In this document: piece by piece, positions 22,023 through 34,500 of the stretch
Layout of the letters: each line of letters starts with the position of its first letter
Numbering within the stretch: the first letter of the stretch is position 1
DNA from: Thuidium tamariscinum
Taxonomy: Eukaryota; Streptophyta; Bryopsida; Hypnales; Thuidiaceae
Assembly (NCBI GenBank): GCA_947034885.2
Contig: OX344755.2
Coordinates: forward strand, 27,473,052 to 27,537,051
Direction of reading: 5' to 3'
Length of the DNA stretch: 64,000 nt
Translations under genes and position numbers: made by a program
Notes under the pieces: model-generated
What the model was told of the DNA's origin: nothing
Seen by the model: the letters and a program-made list of their open reading frames with translations, nothing else
The model's database searches: none

Positions 22023-24947
22023 TTGAATTTGTCTTGCAACTGAGAAGTTTGCGCGTCTTGATATCAACTAAACACCTCGGAGATTTCCTCGGCCACGAGA
22101 GTAACTCCGTAGGCTCTTGAATGGTGTGCATTTTTGAATTTTAATCGCATTGAATTTCACAGCATATTTTTTGTAGTAATTCTATAGAACTGGATTAGAT
22201 ATTACAATGTGATCACGTTGAATTTGTCTTGCAACTGAGAAGTTTACGCGTCTTGATATCAACTAAACAACGAGGAGATTTCCCCAGCCAAGGGACCAAC
22301 TCCGTAGGCTCTTGAATGGTGTGCATTTTTGAATTTTAATGGCATTGAATTTCACAGCATATTTTTTGTAGTAATTCTATAGAACTGGATTAGATATTAC
22401 AATGTGATCACGTTGAATTTGTCTTGCAACTAAGAAGTTTGCGCGTCTTGATATCAACTAAACACCTCGGAGATTTCCTCGGCCACGAGAGTAACTCCGT
22501 AGGCTCTTGAATGGTGTGCATTTTTGAATTTTAATCGCATTGAATTTCACAGCATATTTTTTGTAGTAATTCTATAGAACTGGATTAGATATTACAATGT
22601 GATCACGTTGAATTTGTCTTGCAACTGAGAAGTTTACGCGTCTTGATATCAACTAAACAACGAGGAGATTTCCCCGGCCAAGGGACCAACTCCGTAGGCT
22701 CTTGAATGGTGTGCATTTTTGAATTTTAATCGCATTGAATTTCACAGCATATTTTTTGTAGTAATTCTATAGAACTGGATTAGATATTACAATGTGATCA
22801 CGTTGAATTTGTCTTGCAACTGAGAAGTTTGCGCGTCTTGATATCAACTAAACACCTCGGAGATTTCCTCGGCCACGAGAGTAACTCCGTAGGCTCTTGA
22901 ATGGTGTGCATTTTTGAATTTTAATGGCATTGAATTTCACAGCATATTTTTTGTAGTAATTCTATAGAACTGGATTAGATATTACAATGTGATCACGTTG
23001 AATTTGTCTTGCAACTGAGAAGTTTACGCGTCTTGATATCAACTAAACAACGAGGAGATTTCCCCGGCCAAGGGACCAACTCCGTAGGCTCTTGAATGGT
23101 GTGCATTTTTCAATTTTAATGGCATTGAATTTCACAGCATATTTTTTGTAGTAATTCTATAGAACTGGATTAGATATTACAATGTGATCGTTTTGAATTT
23201 GTCTTGCAACTGAGAAGTTTGCGCGTCTTGATATCAACTAAACACCTCGGAGATTTCCTCGGCCACGAGAGTAACTCCGTAGGCTCTTGAATGGTGTGCA
23301 TTTTTGAATTTTAATGGCATTGAATTTCACAGCATATTTTTTGTAGTAATTCTATAGAACAGGATTAGATATTACAATGTGATCACGTTGAATTTGTCTT
23401 GCAACTGAGAAGTTTACGCGTCTTGATATCAACTAAACAACGAGGAGATTTCCCCGGCCAAGGGACCAACTCCGTAGGCTCTTGAATGGTGTGCATTTTT
23501 GAATTTTAATCGCATTGAATTTCACAGCATATTTTTTGTAGTAATTCTATAGAACTGGATTAGATATTACAATGTGATCACGTTGAATTTGTCTTGCAAC
23601 TGAGAAGTTTACGCGTCTTGATATCAACTAAACAACGAGGAGATTTCCCCGGCCAAGGGACCAACTCCGTAGGCTCTTGAATGGTGTGCATTTTTGAATT
23701 TTAATCGCATTGAATTTCACAGCATATTTTTTGTAGTAATTCTATAGAACTGGATTAGATATTACAATGTGATCACGTTGAATTTGTCTTGCAACTAAGA
23801 AGTTTGCGCGTCTTGATATCAACTAAACAACGAGGAGATTTCCCCGGCCAAGGGACCAACTCCGTAGGCTCTTGAATGGTGTGCATTTTTGAATTTTAAT
23901 GGCATTGAATTTCACAGCATATTTTTTGTAGTAATTCTATAGAACTGGATTAGATATTACAATGTGATCACGTTGAATTTGTCTTGCAACTAAGAAGTTT
24001 GCGCGTCTTGATATCAACTAAACACCTCGGAGATTTCCTCGGCCACGAGAGTAACTCCGTAGGCTCTTGAATGGTGTGCATTTTTGAATTTTAATCGCAC
24101 TGAATTTCACAGCATATTTTTTGTAGTAATTCTATAGAACTGGATTAGATATTACAATGTGATCACGTTGAATTTGTCTTGCAACTGAGAAGTTTACGCG
24201 TCTTGATATCAACTAAACAACGAGGAGATTTCCCCGGCCAAGGGACCAACTCCGTAGGCTCTTGAATGGTGTGCATTTTTGAATTTTAATGGCATTGAAT
24301 TTCACAGCATATTTTTTGTAGTAATTCTATAGAACTGGATTAGATATTACAATGTGATCACGTTGAATTTGTCTTGCAACTAAGAAGTTTGCGCGTCTTG
24401 ATATCAACTAAACACCTCGGAGATTTCCTCGGCCACGAGAGTAACTCCGTAGGCTCTTGAATGGTGTGCATTTTTGAATTTTAATCGCATTGAATTTCAC
24501 AGCATATTTTTTGTAGTAATTCTATAGAACTGGATTAGATATTACAATGTGATCACGTTGAATTTGTCTTGCAACTGAGAAGTTTGCGCGTCTTGATATC
24601 AACTAAACACCTCGGAGATTTCCTCGGCCACGAGAGTAACTCCGTAGGCTCTTGAATGGTGTGCATTTTTGAATTTTAATCGCATTGAATTTCACAGCAT
24701 ATTTTTTGTAGTAATTCTATAGAACTGGATTAGATATTACAATGTGATCACGTTGAATTTGTCTTGCAACTGAGAAGTTTACGCGTCTTGATATCAACTA
24801 AACAACGAGGAGATTTCCCCGGCCAAGGGACCAACTCCGTAGGCTCTTGAATGGTGTGCATTTTTCAATTTTAATCGCATTGAATTTCACAGCATATTTT
24901 TTGTAGTAATTCTATAGAACTGGATTAGATATTACAATGTGATCACG
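22023..24947 (+). repeat. Satellite block H: irregular R/C alternation
   Basis: Fifteen monomers alternate mostly R type (TACGCGTCTTG) and C type (CCTCGG), that is, a 390-bp dimer rhythm. One CCCCAGCC monomer occurs (22218, marker base at 22286, 4485 bp or 23 monomers after the previous one), so part of the 9-mer ancestry persists. The monomer at 24753 is a mosaic with TTCAATTTT joined to TAATCGC, where TTCAATTTT elsewhere is followed by TAATGGC. The monomer at 23973 has a private CGCACTGAA. No clean higher-order copy is present. Confidence 0.82.
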
Positions 24948-27900
24948 TTGAATTTGTCTTGCAACTGAGAAGTTTGCGCGTCTTGATATCAACTAAACAC
25001 CTCGGAGATTTCCTCGGCCACGAGAGTAACTCCGTAGGCTCTTGAATGGTGTGCATTTTTGAATATAATCGCATTGAATCTCACAGCATATTTTTTGTAG
25101 TAATTCTATAGAACTGGATTAGATATTACAATGTGATCACGTTGAATTTGTCTTGCAACTGAGAAGTTTACGCGTCTTGATATCAACTAAACAACGAGGA
25201 GATTTCCCCGGCCAAGGGACCAACTCCGTAGGCTCTTGAATGGTGTGCATTTTTGAATTTTAATCGCATTGAATTTCACAGCATATTTTTTGTAGTAATT
25301 CTATAGAACTGGATTAGATATTACAATGTGATCACGTTGAATTTGTCTTGCAACTGAGAAGTTTGCGCGTCTTGATATCAACTAAACACCTCGGAGATTT
25401 CCTCGGCCACGAGAGTAACTCCGTAGGCTCTTGAATGGTGTGCATTTTTGAATTTTAATGGCATTGAATTTCACAGCATATTTTTTGTAGTAATTCTATA
25501 GAACAGGATTAGATATTACAATGTGATCACGTTGAATTTGTCTTGCAACTGAGAAGTTTACGCGTCTTGATATCAACTAAACAACGAGGAGATTTCCCCG
25601 GCCAAGGGACCAACTCCGTAGGCTCTTGAATGGTGTGCATTTTTGAATTTTAATCGCATTGAATTTCACAGCATATTTTTTGTAGTAATTCTATAGAACT
25701 GGATTAGATATTACAATGTGATCGTTTTGAATTTGTCTTGCAACTGAGAAGTTTGCGCGTCTTGATATCAACTAAACACCTCGGAGATTTCCTCGGCCAC
25801 GAGAGTAACTCCGTAGGCTCTTGAATGGTGTGCATTTTTGAATTTTAATGGCATTGAATTTCACAGCATATTTTTTGTAGTAATTCTATAGAACAGGATT
25901 AGATATTACAATGTGATCACGTTGAATTTGTCCTGCAACTGAGAAGTTTACGCGTCTTGATATCAACTAAACAACGAGGAGATTTCCCCGGCCAAGGGAC
26001 CAACTCCGTAGGCTCTTGAATGGTGTGCATTTTTGAATTTTAATCGCATTGAATTTCACAGCATATTTTTTGTAGTAATTCTATAGAACTGGATTAGATA
26101 TTACAATGTGATCACGTTGAATTTGTCTTGCAACTAAGAAGTTTGCGCGTCTTGATATCAACTAAACACCTCGGAGATTTCCTCGGCCACGAGAGTAACT
26201 CCGTAGGCTCTTGAATGGTGTGCATTTTTGAATTTTAATCGCATTGAATTTCACAGCATATTTTTTGTAGTAATTCTATAGAACTGGATTAGATATTACA
26301 ATGTGATCACGTTGTATTTGTCTTGCAACTGAGAAGTTTACGCGTCTTGATATCAACTAAACAACGAGGAGATTTCCCCGGCCAAGGGACCAACTCCGTA
26401 GGCTCTTGAATGGTGTGCATTTTTGAATTTTAATCGCATTGAATTTCACAGCATATTTTTTGTAGTAATTCTATAGAACTGGATTAGATATTACAATGTG
26501 ATCACGTTGAATTTGTCTTGCAACTAAGAAGTTTGCGCGTCTTGATATCAACTAAACACCTCGGAGATTTCCTCGGCCACGAGAGTAACTCCGTAGGCTC
26601 TTGAATGGTGTGCATTTTTGAATTTTAATCGCATTGAATTTCACAGCATATTTTTTGTAGTAATTCTATAGAACTGGATTAGATATTACAATGTGATCAC
26701 GTTGAATTTGTCTTGCAACTGAGAAGTTTACGCGTCTTGATATCAACTAAACAACGAGGAGATTTCCCCGGCCAAGGGACCAACTCCGTAGGCTCTTGAA
26801 TGGTGTGCATTTTTGAATTTTAATCGCATTGAATTTCACAGCATATTTTTTGTAGTAATTCTATAGAACTGGATTAGATATTACAATGTGATCACGTTGA
26901 ATTTGTCTTGCAACTGAGAAGTTTGCGCGTCTTGATATCAACTAAACACCTCGGAGATTTCCTCGGCCACGAGAGTAACTCCGTAGGCTCTTGAATGGTG
27001 TGCATTTTTGAATTTTAATGGCATTGAATTTCACAGCATATTTTTTGTAGTAATTCTATAGAACAGGATTAGATATTACAATGTGATCACGTTGAATTTG
27101 TCTTGCAACTGAGAAGTTTACGCGTCTTGATATCAACTAAACAACGAGGAGATTTCCCCGGCCAAGGGACCAACTCCGTAGGCTCTTGAATGGTGTGCAT
27201 TTTTGAATTTTAATCGCATTGAATTTCACAGCATATTTTTTGTAGTAATTCTATAGAACTGGATTAGATATTACAATGTGATCGTTTTGAATTTGTCTTG
27301 CAACTGAGAAGTTTGCGCGTCTTGATATCAACTAAACACCTCGGAGATTTCCTCGGCCACGAGAGTAACTCCGTAGGCTCTTGAATGGTGTGCATTTTTG
27401 AATTTTAATGGCATTGAATTTCACAGCATATTTTTTGTAGTAATTCTATAGAACAGGATTAGATATTACAATGTGATCACGTTGAATTTGTCTTGCAACT
27501 GAGAAGTTTACGCGTCTTGATATCAACTAAACAACGAGGAGATTTCCCCGGCCAAGGGACCAACTCCGTAGGCTCTTGAATGGTGTGCATTTTTGAATTT
27601 TAATGGCATTGAATTTCACAGCATATTTTTTGTAGTAATTCTATAGAACTGGATTAGATATTACAATGTGATCACGTTGAATTTGTCTTGCAACTGAGAA
27701 GTTTGCGCGTCTTGATATCAACTAAACACCTCGGAGATTTCCTCGGCCACGAGAGTAACTCCGTAGGCTCTTGAATGGTGTGCATTTTTGAATATAATCG
27801 CATTGAATCTCACAGCATATTTTTTGTAGTAATTCTATAGAACTGGATTAGATATTACAATGTGATCACGTTGAATTTGTCTTGCAACTGAGAAGTTTAC

Positions 27901-30405
27901 GCGTCTTGATATCAACTAAACAACGAGGAGATTTCCCCGGCCAAGGGACCAACTCCGTAGGCTCTTGAATGGTGTGCATTTTTGAATTTTAATCGCATTG
28001 AATTTCACAGCATATTTTTTGTAGTAATTCTATAGAACTGGATTAGATATTACAATGTGATCACGTTGAATTTGTCTTGCAACTGAGAAGTTTGCGCGTC
28101 TTGATATCAACTAAACACCTCGGAGATTTCCTCGGCCACGAGAGTAACTCCGTAGGCTCTTGAATGGTGTGCATTTTTGAATTTTAATGGCATTGAATTT
28201 CACAGCATATTTTTTGTAGTAATTCTATAGAACAGGATTAGATATTACAATGTGATCACGTTGAATTTGTCTTGCAACTGAGAAGTTTACGCGTCTTGAT
28301 ATCAACTAAACAACGAGGAGATTTCCCCGGCCAAGGGACCAACTCCGTAGGCTCTTGAATGGTGTGCATTTTTGAATTTTAATCGCATTGAATTTCACAG
28401 CATATTTTTTGTAGTAATTCTATAGAACTGGATTAGATATTACAATGTGATCGTTTTGAATTTGTCTTGCAACTGAGAAGTTTGCGCGTCTTGATATCAA
28501 CTAAACACCTCGGAGATTTCCTCGGCCACGAGAGTAACTCCGTAGGCTCTTGAATGGTGTGCATTTTTGAATTTTAATGGCATTGAATTTCACAGCATAT
28601 TTTTTGTAGTAATTCTATAGAACAGGATTAGATATTACAATGTGATCACGTTGAATTTGTCTTGCAACTGAGAAGTTTACGCGTCTTGATATCAACTAAA
28701 CAACGAGGAGATTTCCCCGGCCAAGGGACCAACTCCGTAGGCTCTTGAATGGTGTGCATTTTTGAATTTTAATCGCATTGAATTTCACAGCATATTTTTT
28801 GTAGTAATTCTATAGAACTGGATTAGATATTACAATGTGATCACGTTGAATTTGTCTTGCAACTAAGAAGTTTGCGCGTCTTGATATCAACTAAACACCT
28901 CGGAGATTTCCTCGGCCACGAGAGTAACTCCGTAGGCTCTTGAATGGTGTGCATTTTTGAATTTTAATCGCATTGAATTTCACAGCATATTTTTTGTAGT
29001 AATTCTATAGAACTGGATTAGATATTACAATGTGATCACGTTGAATTTGTCTTGCAACTGAGAAGTTTACGCGTCTTGATATCAACTAAACAACGAGGAG
29101 ATTTCCCCGGCCAAGGGACCAACTCCGTAGGCTCTTGAATTGTGTGCATTTTTGAATTTTAATCGCATTGAATTTCACAGCATATTTTTTGTAGTAATTC
29201 TATAGAACTGGATTAGATATTACAATGTGATCACGTTGAATTTGTCTTGCAACTAAGAAGTTTGCGCGTCTTGATATCAACTAAACACCTCGGAGATTTC
29301 CTCGGCCACGAGAGTAACTCCGTAGGCTCTTGAATGGTGTGCATTTTTGAATTTTAATCGCATTGAATTTCACAGCATATTTTTTGTAGTAATTCTATAG
29401 AACTGGATTAGATATTACAATGTGATCACGTTGAATTTGTCTTGCAACTGAGAAGTTTACGCGTCTTGATATCAACTAAACAACGAGGAGATTTCCCCGG
29501 CCAAGGGACCAACTCCGTAGGCTCTTGAATGGTGTGCATTTTTGAATTTTAATCGCATTGAATTTCACAGCATATTTTTTGTAGTAATTCTATAGAACTG
29601 GATTAGATATTACAATGTGATCACGTTGAATTTGTCTTGCAACTGAGAAGTTTGCGCGTCTTGATATCAACTAAACACCTCGGAGATTTCCTCGGCCACG
29701 AGAGTAACTCCGTAGGCTCTTGAATGGTGTGCATTTTTGAATTTTAATGGCATTGAATTTCACAGCATATTTTTTGTAGTAATTCTATAGAACATGATTA
29801 GATATTACAATGTGATCACGTTGAATTTGTCTTGCAACTGAGAAGTTTACGCGTCTTGATATCAACTAAACAACGAGGAGATTTCCCCGGCCAAGGGACC
29901 AACTCCGTAGGCTCTTGAATGGTGTGCATTTTTGAATTTTAATCGCATTGAATTTCACAGCATATTTTTTGTAGTAATTCTATAGAACTGGATTAGATAT
30001 TACAATGTGATCGTTTTGAATTTGTCTTGCAACTGAGAAGTTTGCGCGTCTTGATATCAACTAAACACCTCGGAGATTTCCTCGGCCACGAGAGTAACTC
30101 CGTAGGCTCTTGAATGGTGTGCATTTTTGAATTTTAATGGCATTGAATTTCACAGCATATTTTTTGTAGTAATTCTATAGAACAGGATTAGATATTACAA
30201 TGTGATCACGTTGAATTTGTCTTGCAACTGAGAAGTTTACGCGTCTTGATATCAACTAAACAACGAGGAGATTTCCCCGGCCAAGGGACCAACTCCGTAG
30301 GCTCTTGAATGGTGTGCATTTTTGAATTTTAATCGCATTGAATTTCACAGCATATTTTTTGTAGTAATTCTATAGAACTGGATTAGATATTACAATGTGA
30401 TCACG
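24948..30405 (+). repeat. Satellite block I: 14-mer higher-order repeat, 2729 bp, two copies
   Basis: The private motif GAATATAATCGC, followed by GAATCTCAC, occurs at 25061 and 27790, 2729 bp apart (thirteen 195-bp monomers and one 194-bp). Copy 1 is 24948-27676 and copy 2 is 27677-30405. Inside, an eight-monomer (1560-bp) sub-period repeats: the C-type monomer with GAACAGG that opens it is at 25337 and 26897 in copy 1, and at 28066 and 29626 in copy 2. Copy-specific changes are TCCTGCAAC (25922 monomer), GTTGTATTT (26312), GAATTGTGTG (29041), GAACATG (29626), and TAATCGC instead of TAATGGC in the last monomer of copy 2. The copies are therefore slightly diverged. Confidence 0.9.
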
Positions 30406-31575
30406 TTGAATTTGTCTTGCAACTAAGAAGTTTGCGCGTCTTGATATCAACTAAACACCTCGGAGATTTCCTCGGCCACGAGAGTAACTCCGTAGGCTCT
30501 TGAATGGTGTGCATTTTTGAATTTTAATCGCATTGAATTTCACAGCATATTTTTTGTAGTAATTCTATAGAACTGGATTAGATATTACAATGTGATCACG
30601 TTGAATTTGTCTTGCAACTGAGAAGTTTACGCGTCTTGATATCAACTAAACAACGAGGAGATTTCCCCGGCCAAGGGACCAACTCCGTAGGCTCTTGAAT
30701 GGTGTGCATTTTTGAATTTTAATCGCATTGAATTTCACAGCATATTTTTTGTAGTAATTCTATAGAACTGGATTAGATATTACAATGTGATCACGTTGAA
30801 TTTGTCTTGCAACTAAGAAGTTTGCGCGTCTTGATATCAACTAAACACCTCGGAGATTTCCTCGGCCACGAGAGTAACTCCGTAGGCTCTTGAATGGTGT
30901 GCATTTTTGAATTTTAATCGCATTGAATTTCACAGCATATTTTTTGTAGTAATTCTATAGAACTGGATTAGATATTACAATGTGATCACGTTGAATTTGT
31001 CTTGCAACTGAGAAGTTTACGCGTCTTGATATCAACTAAACAACGAGGAGATTTCCCCGGCCAAGGGACCAACTCCGTAGGCTCTTGAATGGTGTGCATT
31101 TTTCAATTTTAATGGCATTGAATTTCACAGCATATTTTTTGTAGTAATTCTATAGAACTGGATTAGATATTACAATGTGATCGTTTTGAATTTGTCTTGC
31201 AACTGAGAAGTTTGCGCGTCTTGATATCAACTAAACACCTCGGAGATTTCCTCGGCCACGAGAGTAACTCAGTAGGCTCTTGAATGGTGTGCATTTTTGA
31301 ATTTTAATGGCATTGAATTTCACAGCATATTTTTTGTAGTAATTCTATAGAACAGGATTAGATATTACAATGTGATCACGTTGAATTTGTCTTGCAACTG
31401 AGAAGTTTACGCGTCTTGATATCAACTAAACAACGAGGAGATTTCCCCGGCCAAGGGACCAACTCCGTAGGCTCTTGAATGGTGTGCATTTTTCAATTTT
31501 AATGGCATTGAATTTCACAGCATATTTTTTGTAGTAATTCTATAGAACTGGATTAGATATTACAATGTGATCACG
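30406..31575 (+). repeat. Six linking monomers between the 14-mer and the 16-mer
   Basis: Starts are 30406, 30601, 30796, 30991, 31186 and 31381. The first three continue the R/C alternation of the preceding block. The last three form the linked cassette of a TTCAATTTT monomer, a GATCGTTTTG C monomer with GAACAGG, then another TTCAATTTT monomer. The monomer at 31186 has a private ACTCAGTAGG in place of ACTCCGTAGG. Confidence 0.8.
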
Positions 31576-34500
31576 TTGAATTTGTCTTGCAACTGAGAAG
31601 TTTACGCGTCTTGATATCAACTAAACAACAAGGAGATTTCCCCCGCCAAGAGACCAACTCTGTAGGCTCTTGAATGGTGTGCATTTTTGAATTTTAATGG
31701 CATTGAATTTCACAGCATATTTTTTGTAGTAATTCTATAGAACTGGATTAGATATTACAATGTGATCACGTTGAATTTGTCTTGCAACTAAGAAGTTTGC
31801 GCGTCTTGATGTCAACTAAACAACGAGGAGATTTCCCCGGCCAAGGGACCAACTCCGTAGGCTCTTGAATGGTGTGCATTTTTCAATTTTAATGGCATTG
31901 AATTTCACAGCATATTTTTTGTAGTAATTCTATAGAACTGGATTAGATATTACAATGTGATCGTTTTGAATTTGTCTTGCAACTGAGAAGTTTGCGCGTC
32001 TTGATATCAACTAAACACCTCGGAGATTTCCTCGGCCACGAGAGTAACTCCGTAGGCTCTTGAATGGTGTGCATTTTTGAATTTTAATGGCATTGAATTT
32101 CACAGCATATTTTTTGTAGTAATTCTATAGAACTGGATTAGATATTACAATGTGATCACGTTGAATTTGTCTTGCAACTAAGAAGTTTGCGCGTCTCGAT
32201 ATCAACTAAACAACGAGGAGATTTCCCCGGCCAAGAGACCAACTCCGTAGGCTCTTGAATGGTGTGCATTTTTGAATTTAATCGCATTGATTTTTACAGC
32301 ATATTTTTTGTAGTAATTCTATAGAACTGGATTAGATATTACAATGTGATCACGTTGAATTTGTCTTGCAACTAAGAAGTTTGCGCGTCTCGATATCAAC
32401 TAAACAACGAGGAGATTTCCCCGGCCAAGAGACCAACTCCGTAGGCTCTTGAATGGTGTGCATTTTTGAATTTAATCGCATTGATTTTTACAGCATATTT
32501 TCTGTAGTAATTCTATAGAACTGGATTAGATATTACAATGTGATCACGTTGAATTTGTCTTGCAACTGAGAAGTTTACGCGTCTTGATATCAACTAAACA
32601 ACGAGGAGATTTCCCCGGCCAAGAGACCAACTCCGTAGGCTCTTGAATGGTGTGCATTTTTGAATTTTAATGGCATTGAATTTCACAGCATATTTTTTGT
32701 AGTAATTCTATAGAACTGGATTAGATATTACAATGTGATCACGTTGAATTTGTCTTGCAACTGAGAAGTTTACGCGTCTTGATATCAACTAAACAACGAG
32801 GAGATTTCCCCGGCCAAGGGACCAACTCCGTAGGCTCTTGAATGGTGTGCATTTTTGAATTTTAATCGCATTGAATTTCACAGCATATTTTTTGTAGTAA
32901 TTCTATAGAACTGGATTAGATATTACAATGTGATCACGTTGAATTTGTCTTGCAACTAAGAAGTTTGCGCGTCTTGATATCAACTAAACACCTCGGAGAT
33001 TTCCTCGGCCACGAGAGTAACTCCGTAGGCTCTTGAATGGTGTGCATTTTTGAATTTTAATCGCATTGAATTTCACAGCATATTTTTTGTAGTAATTCTA
33101 TAGAACTGGATTAGATATTACAATGTGATCACGTTGAATTTGTCTTGCAACTGAGAAGTTTACGCGTCTTGATATCAACTAAACAACGAGGAGATTTCCC
33201 CGGCCAAGGGACCAACTCCGTAGGCTCTTGAATGGTGTGCATTTTTCAATTTTAATGGCATTGAATTTCACAGCATATTTTTTGTAGTAATTCTATAGAA
33301 CTGGATTAGATATTACAATGTGATCGTTTTGAATTTGTCTTGCAACTGAGAAGTTTGCGCGTCTTGATATCAACTAAACACCTCGGAGATTTCCTCGGCC
33401 ACGAGAGTAACTCCGTAGGCTCTTGAATGGTGTGCATTTTTGAATTTTAATGGCATTGAATTTCACAGCATATTTTTTGTAGTAATTCTATAGAACAGGA
33501 TTAGATATTACAATGTGATCACGTTGAATTTGTCTTGCAACTGAGAAGTTTACGCGTCTTGATATCAACTAAACAACGAGGAGATTTCCCCGGCCAAGGG
33601 ACCAACTCCGTAGGCTCTTGAATGGTGTGCATTTTTCAATTTTAATGGCATTGAATTTCACAGCATATTTTTTGTAGTAATTCTATAGAACTGGATTAGA
33701 TATTACAATGTGATCGTTTTGAATTTGTCTTGCAACTGAGAAGTTTGCGCGTCTTGATATCAACTAAACACCTCGGAGATTTCCTCGGCCACGAGAGTAA
33801 CTCCGTAGGCTCTTGAATGGGGTGCATTTTTGAATTTTAATGGCATTGAATTTCACAGCATATTTTTTGTAGTAATTCTATAGAACAGGATTAGATATTA
33901 CAATGTGATCACGTTGAATTTGTCTTGCAACTGAGAAGTTTACGCGTCTTGATATCAACTAAACACCTCGGAGATTTCCTCGGCCACGAGAGTAACTCCG
34001 TAGGCTCTTGAATGGTGTGCATTTTTGAATTTTAATGGCATTGAATTTCACAGCATATTTTTTGTAGTAATTCTATAGAACAGGATTAGATATTACAATG
34101 TGATCACGTTGAATTTGTCTTGCAACTGAGAAGTTTACGCGTCTTGATATCAACTAAACAACGAGGAGATTTCCCCGGCCAAGGGACCAACTCCGTAGGC
34201 TCTTGAATGGTGTGCATTTTTCAATTTTAATGGCATTGAATTTCACAGCATATTTTTTGTAGTAATTCTATAGAACTGGATTAGATATTACAATGTGATC
34301 GTTTTGAATTTGTCTTGCAACTGAGAAGTTTGCGCGTCTTGATATCAACTAAACACCTCGGAGATTTCCTCGGCCACGAGAGTAACTCCGTAGGCTCTTG
34401 AATGGTGTGCATTTTTGAATTTTAATGGCATTGAATTTCACAGCATATTTTTTGTAGTAATTCTATAGAACAGGATTAGATATTACAATGTGATCACGTT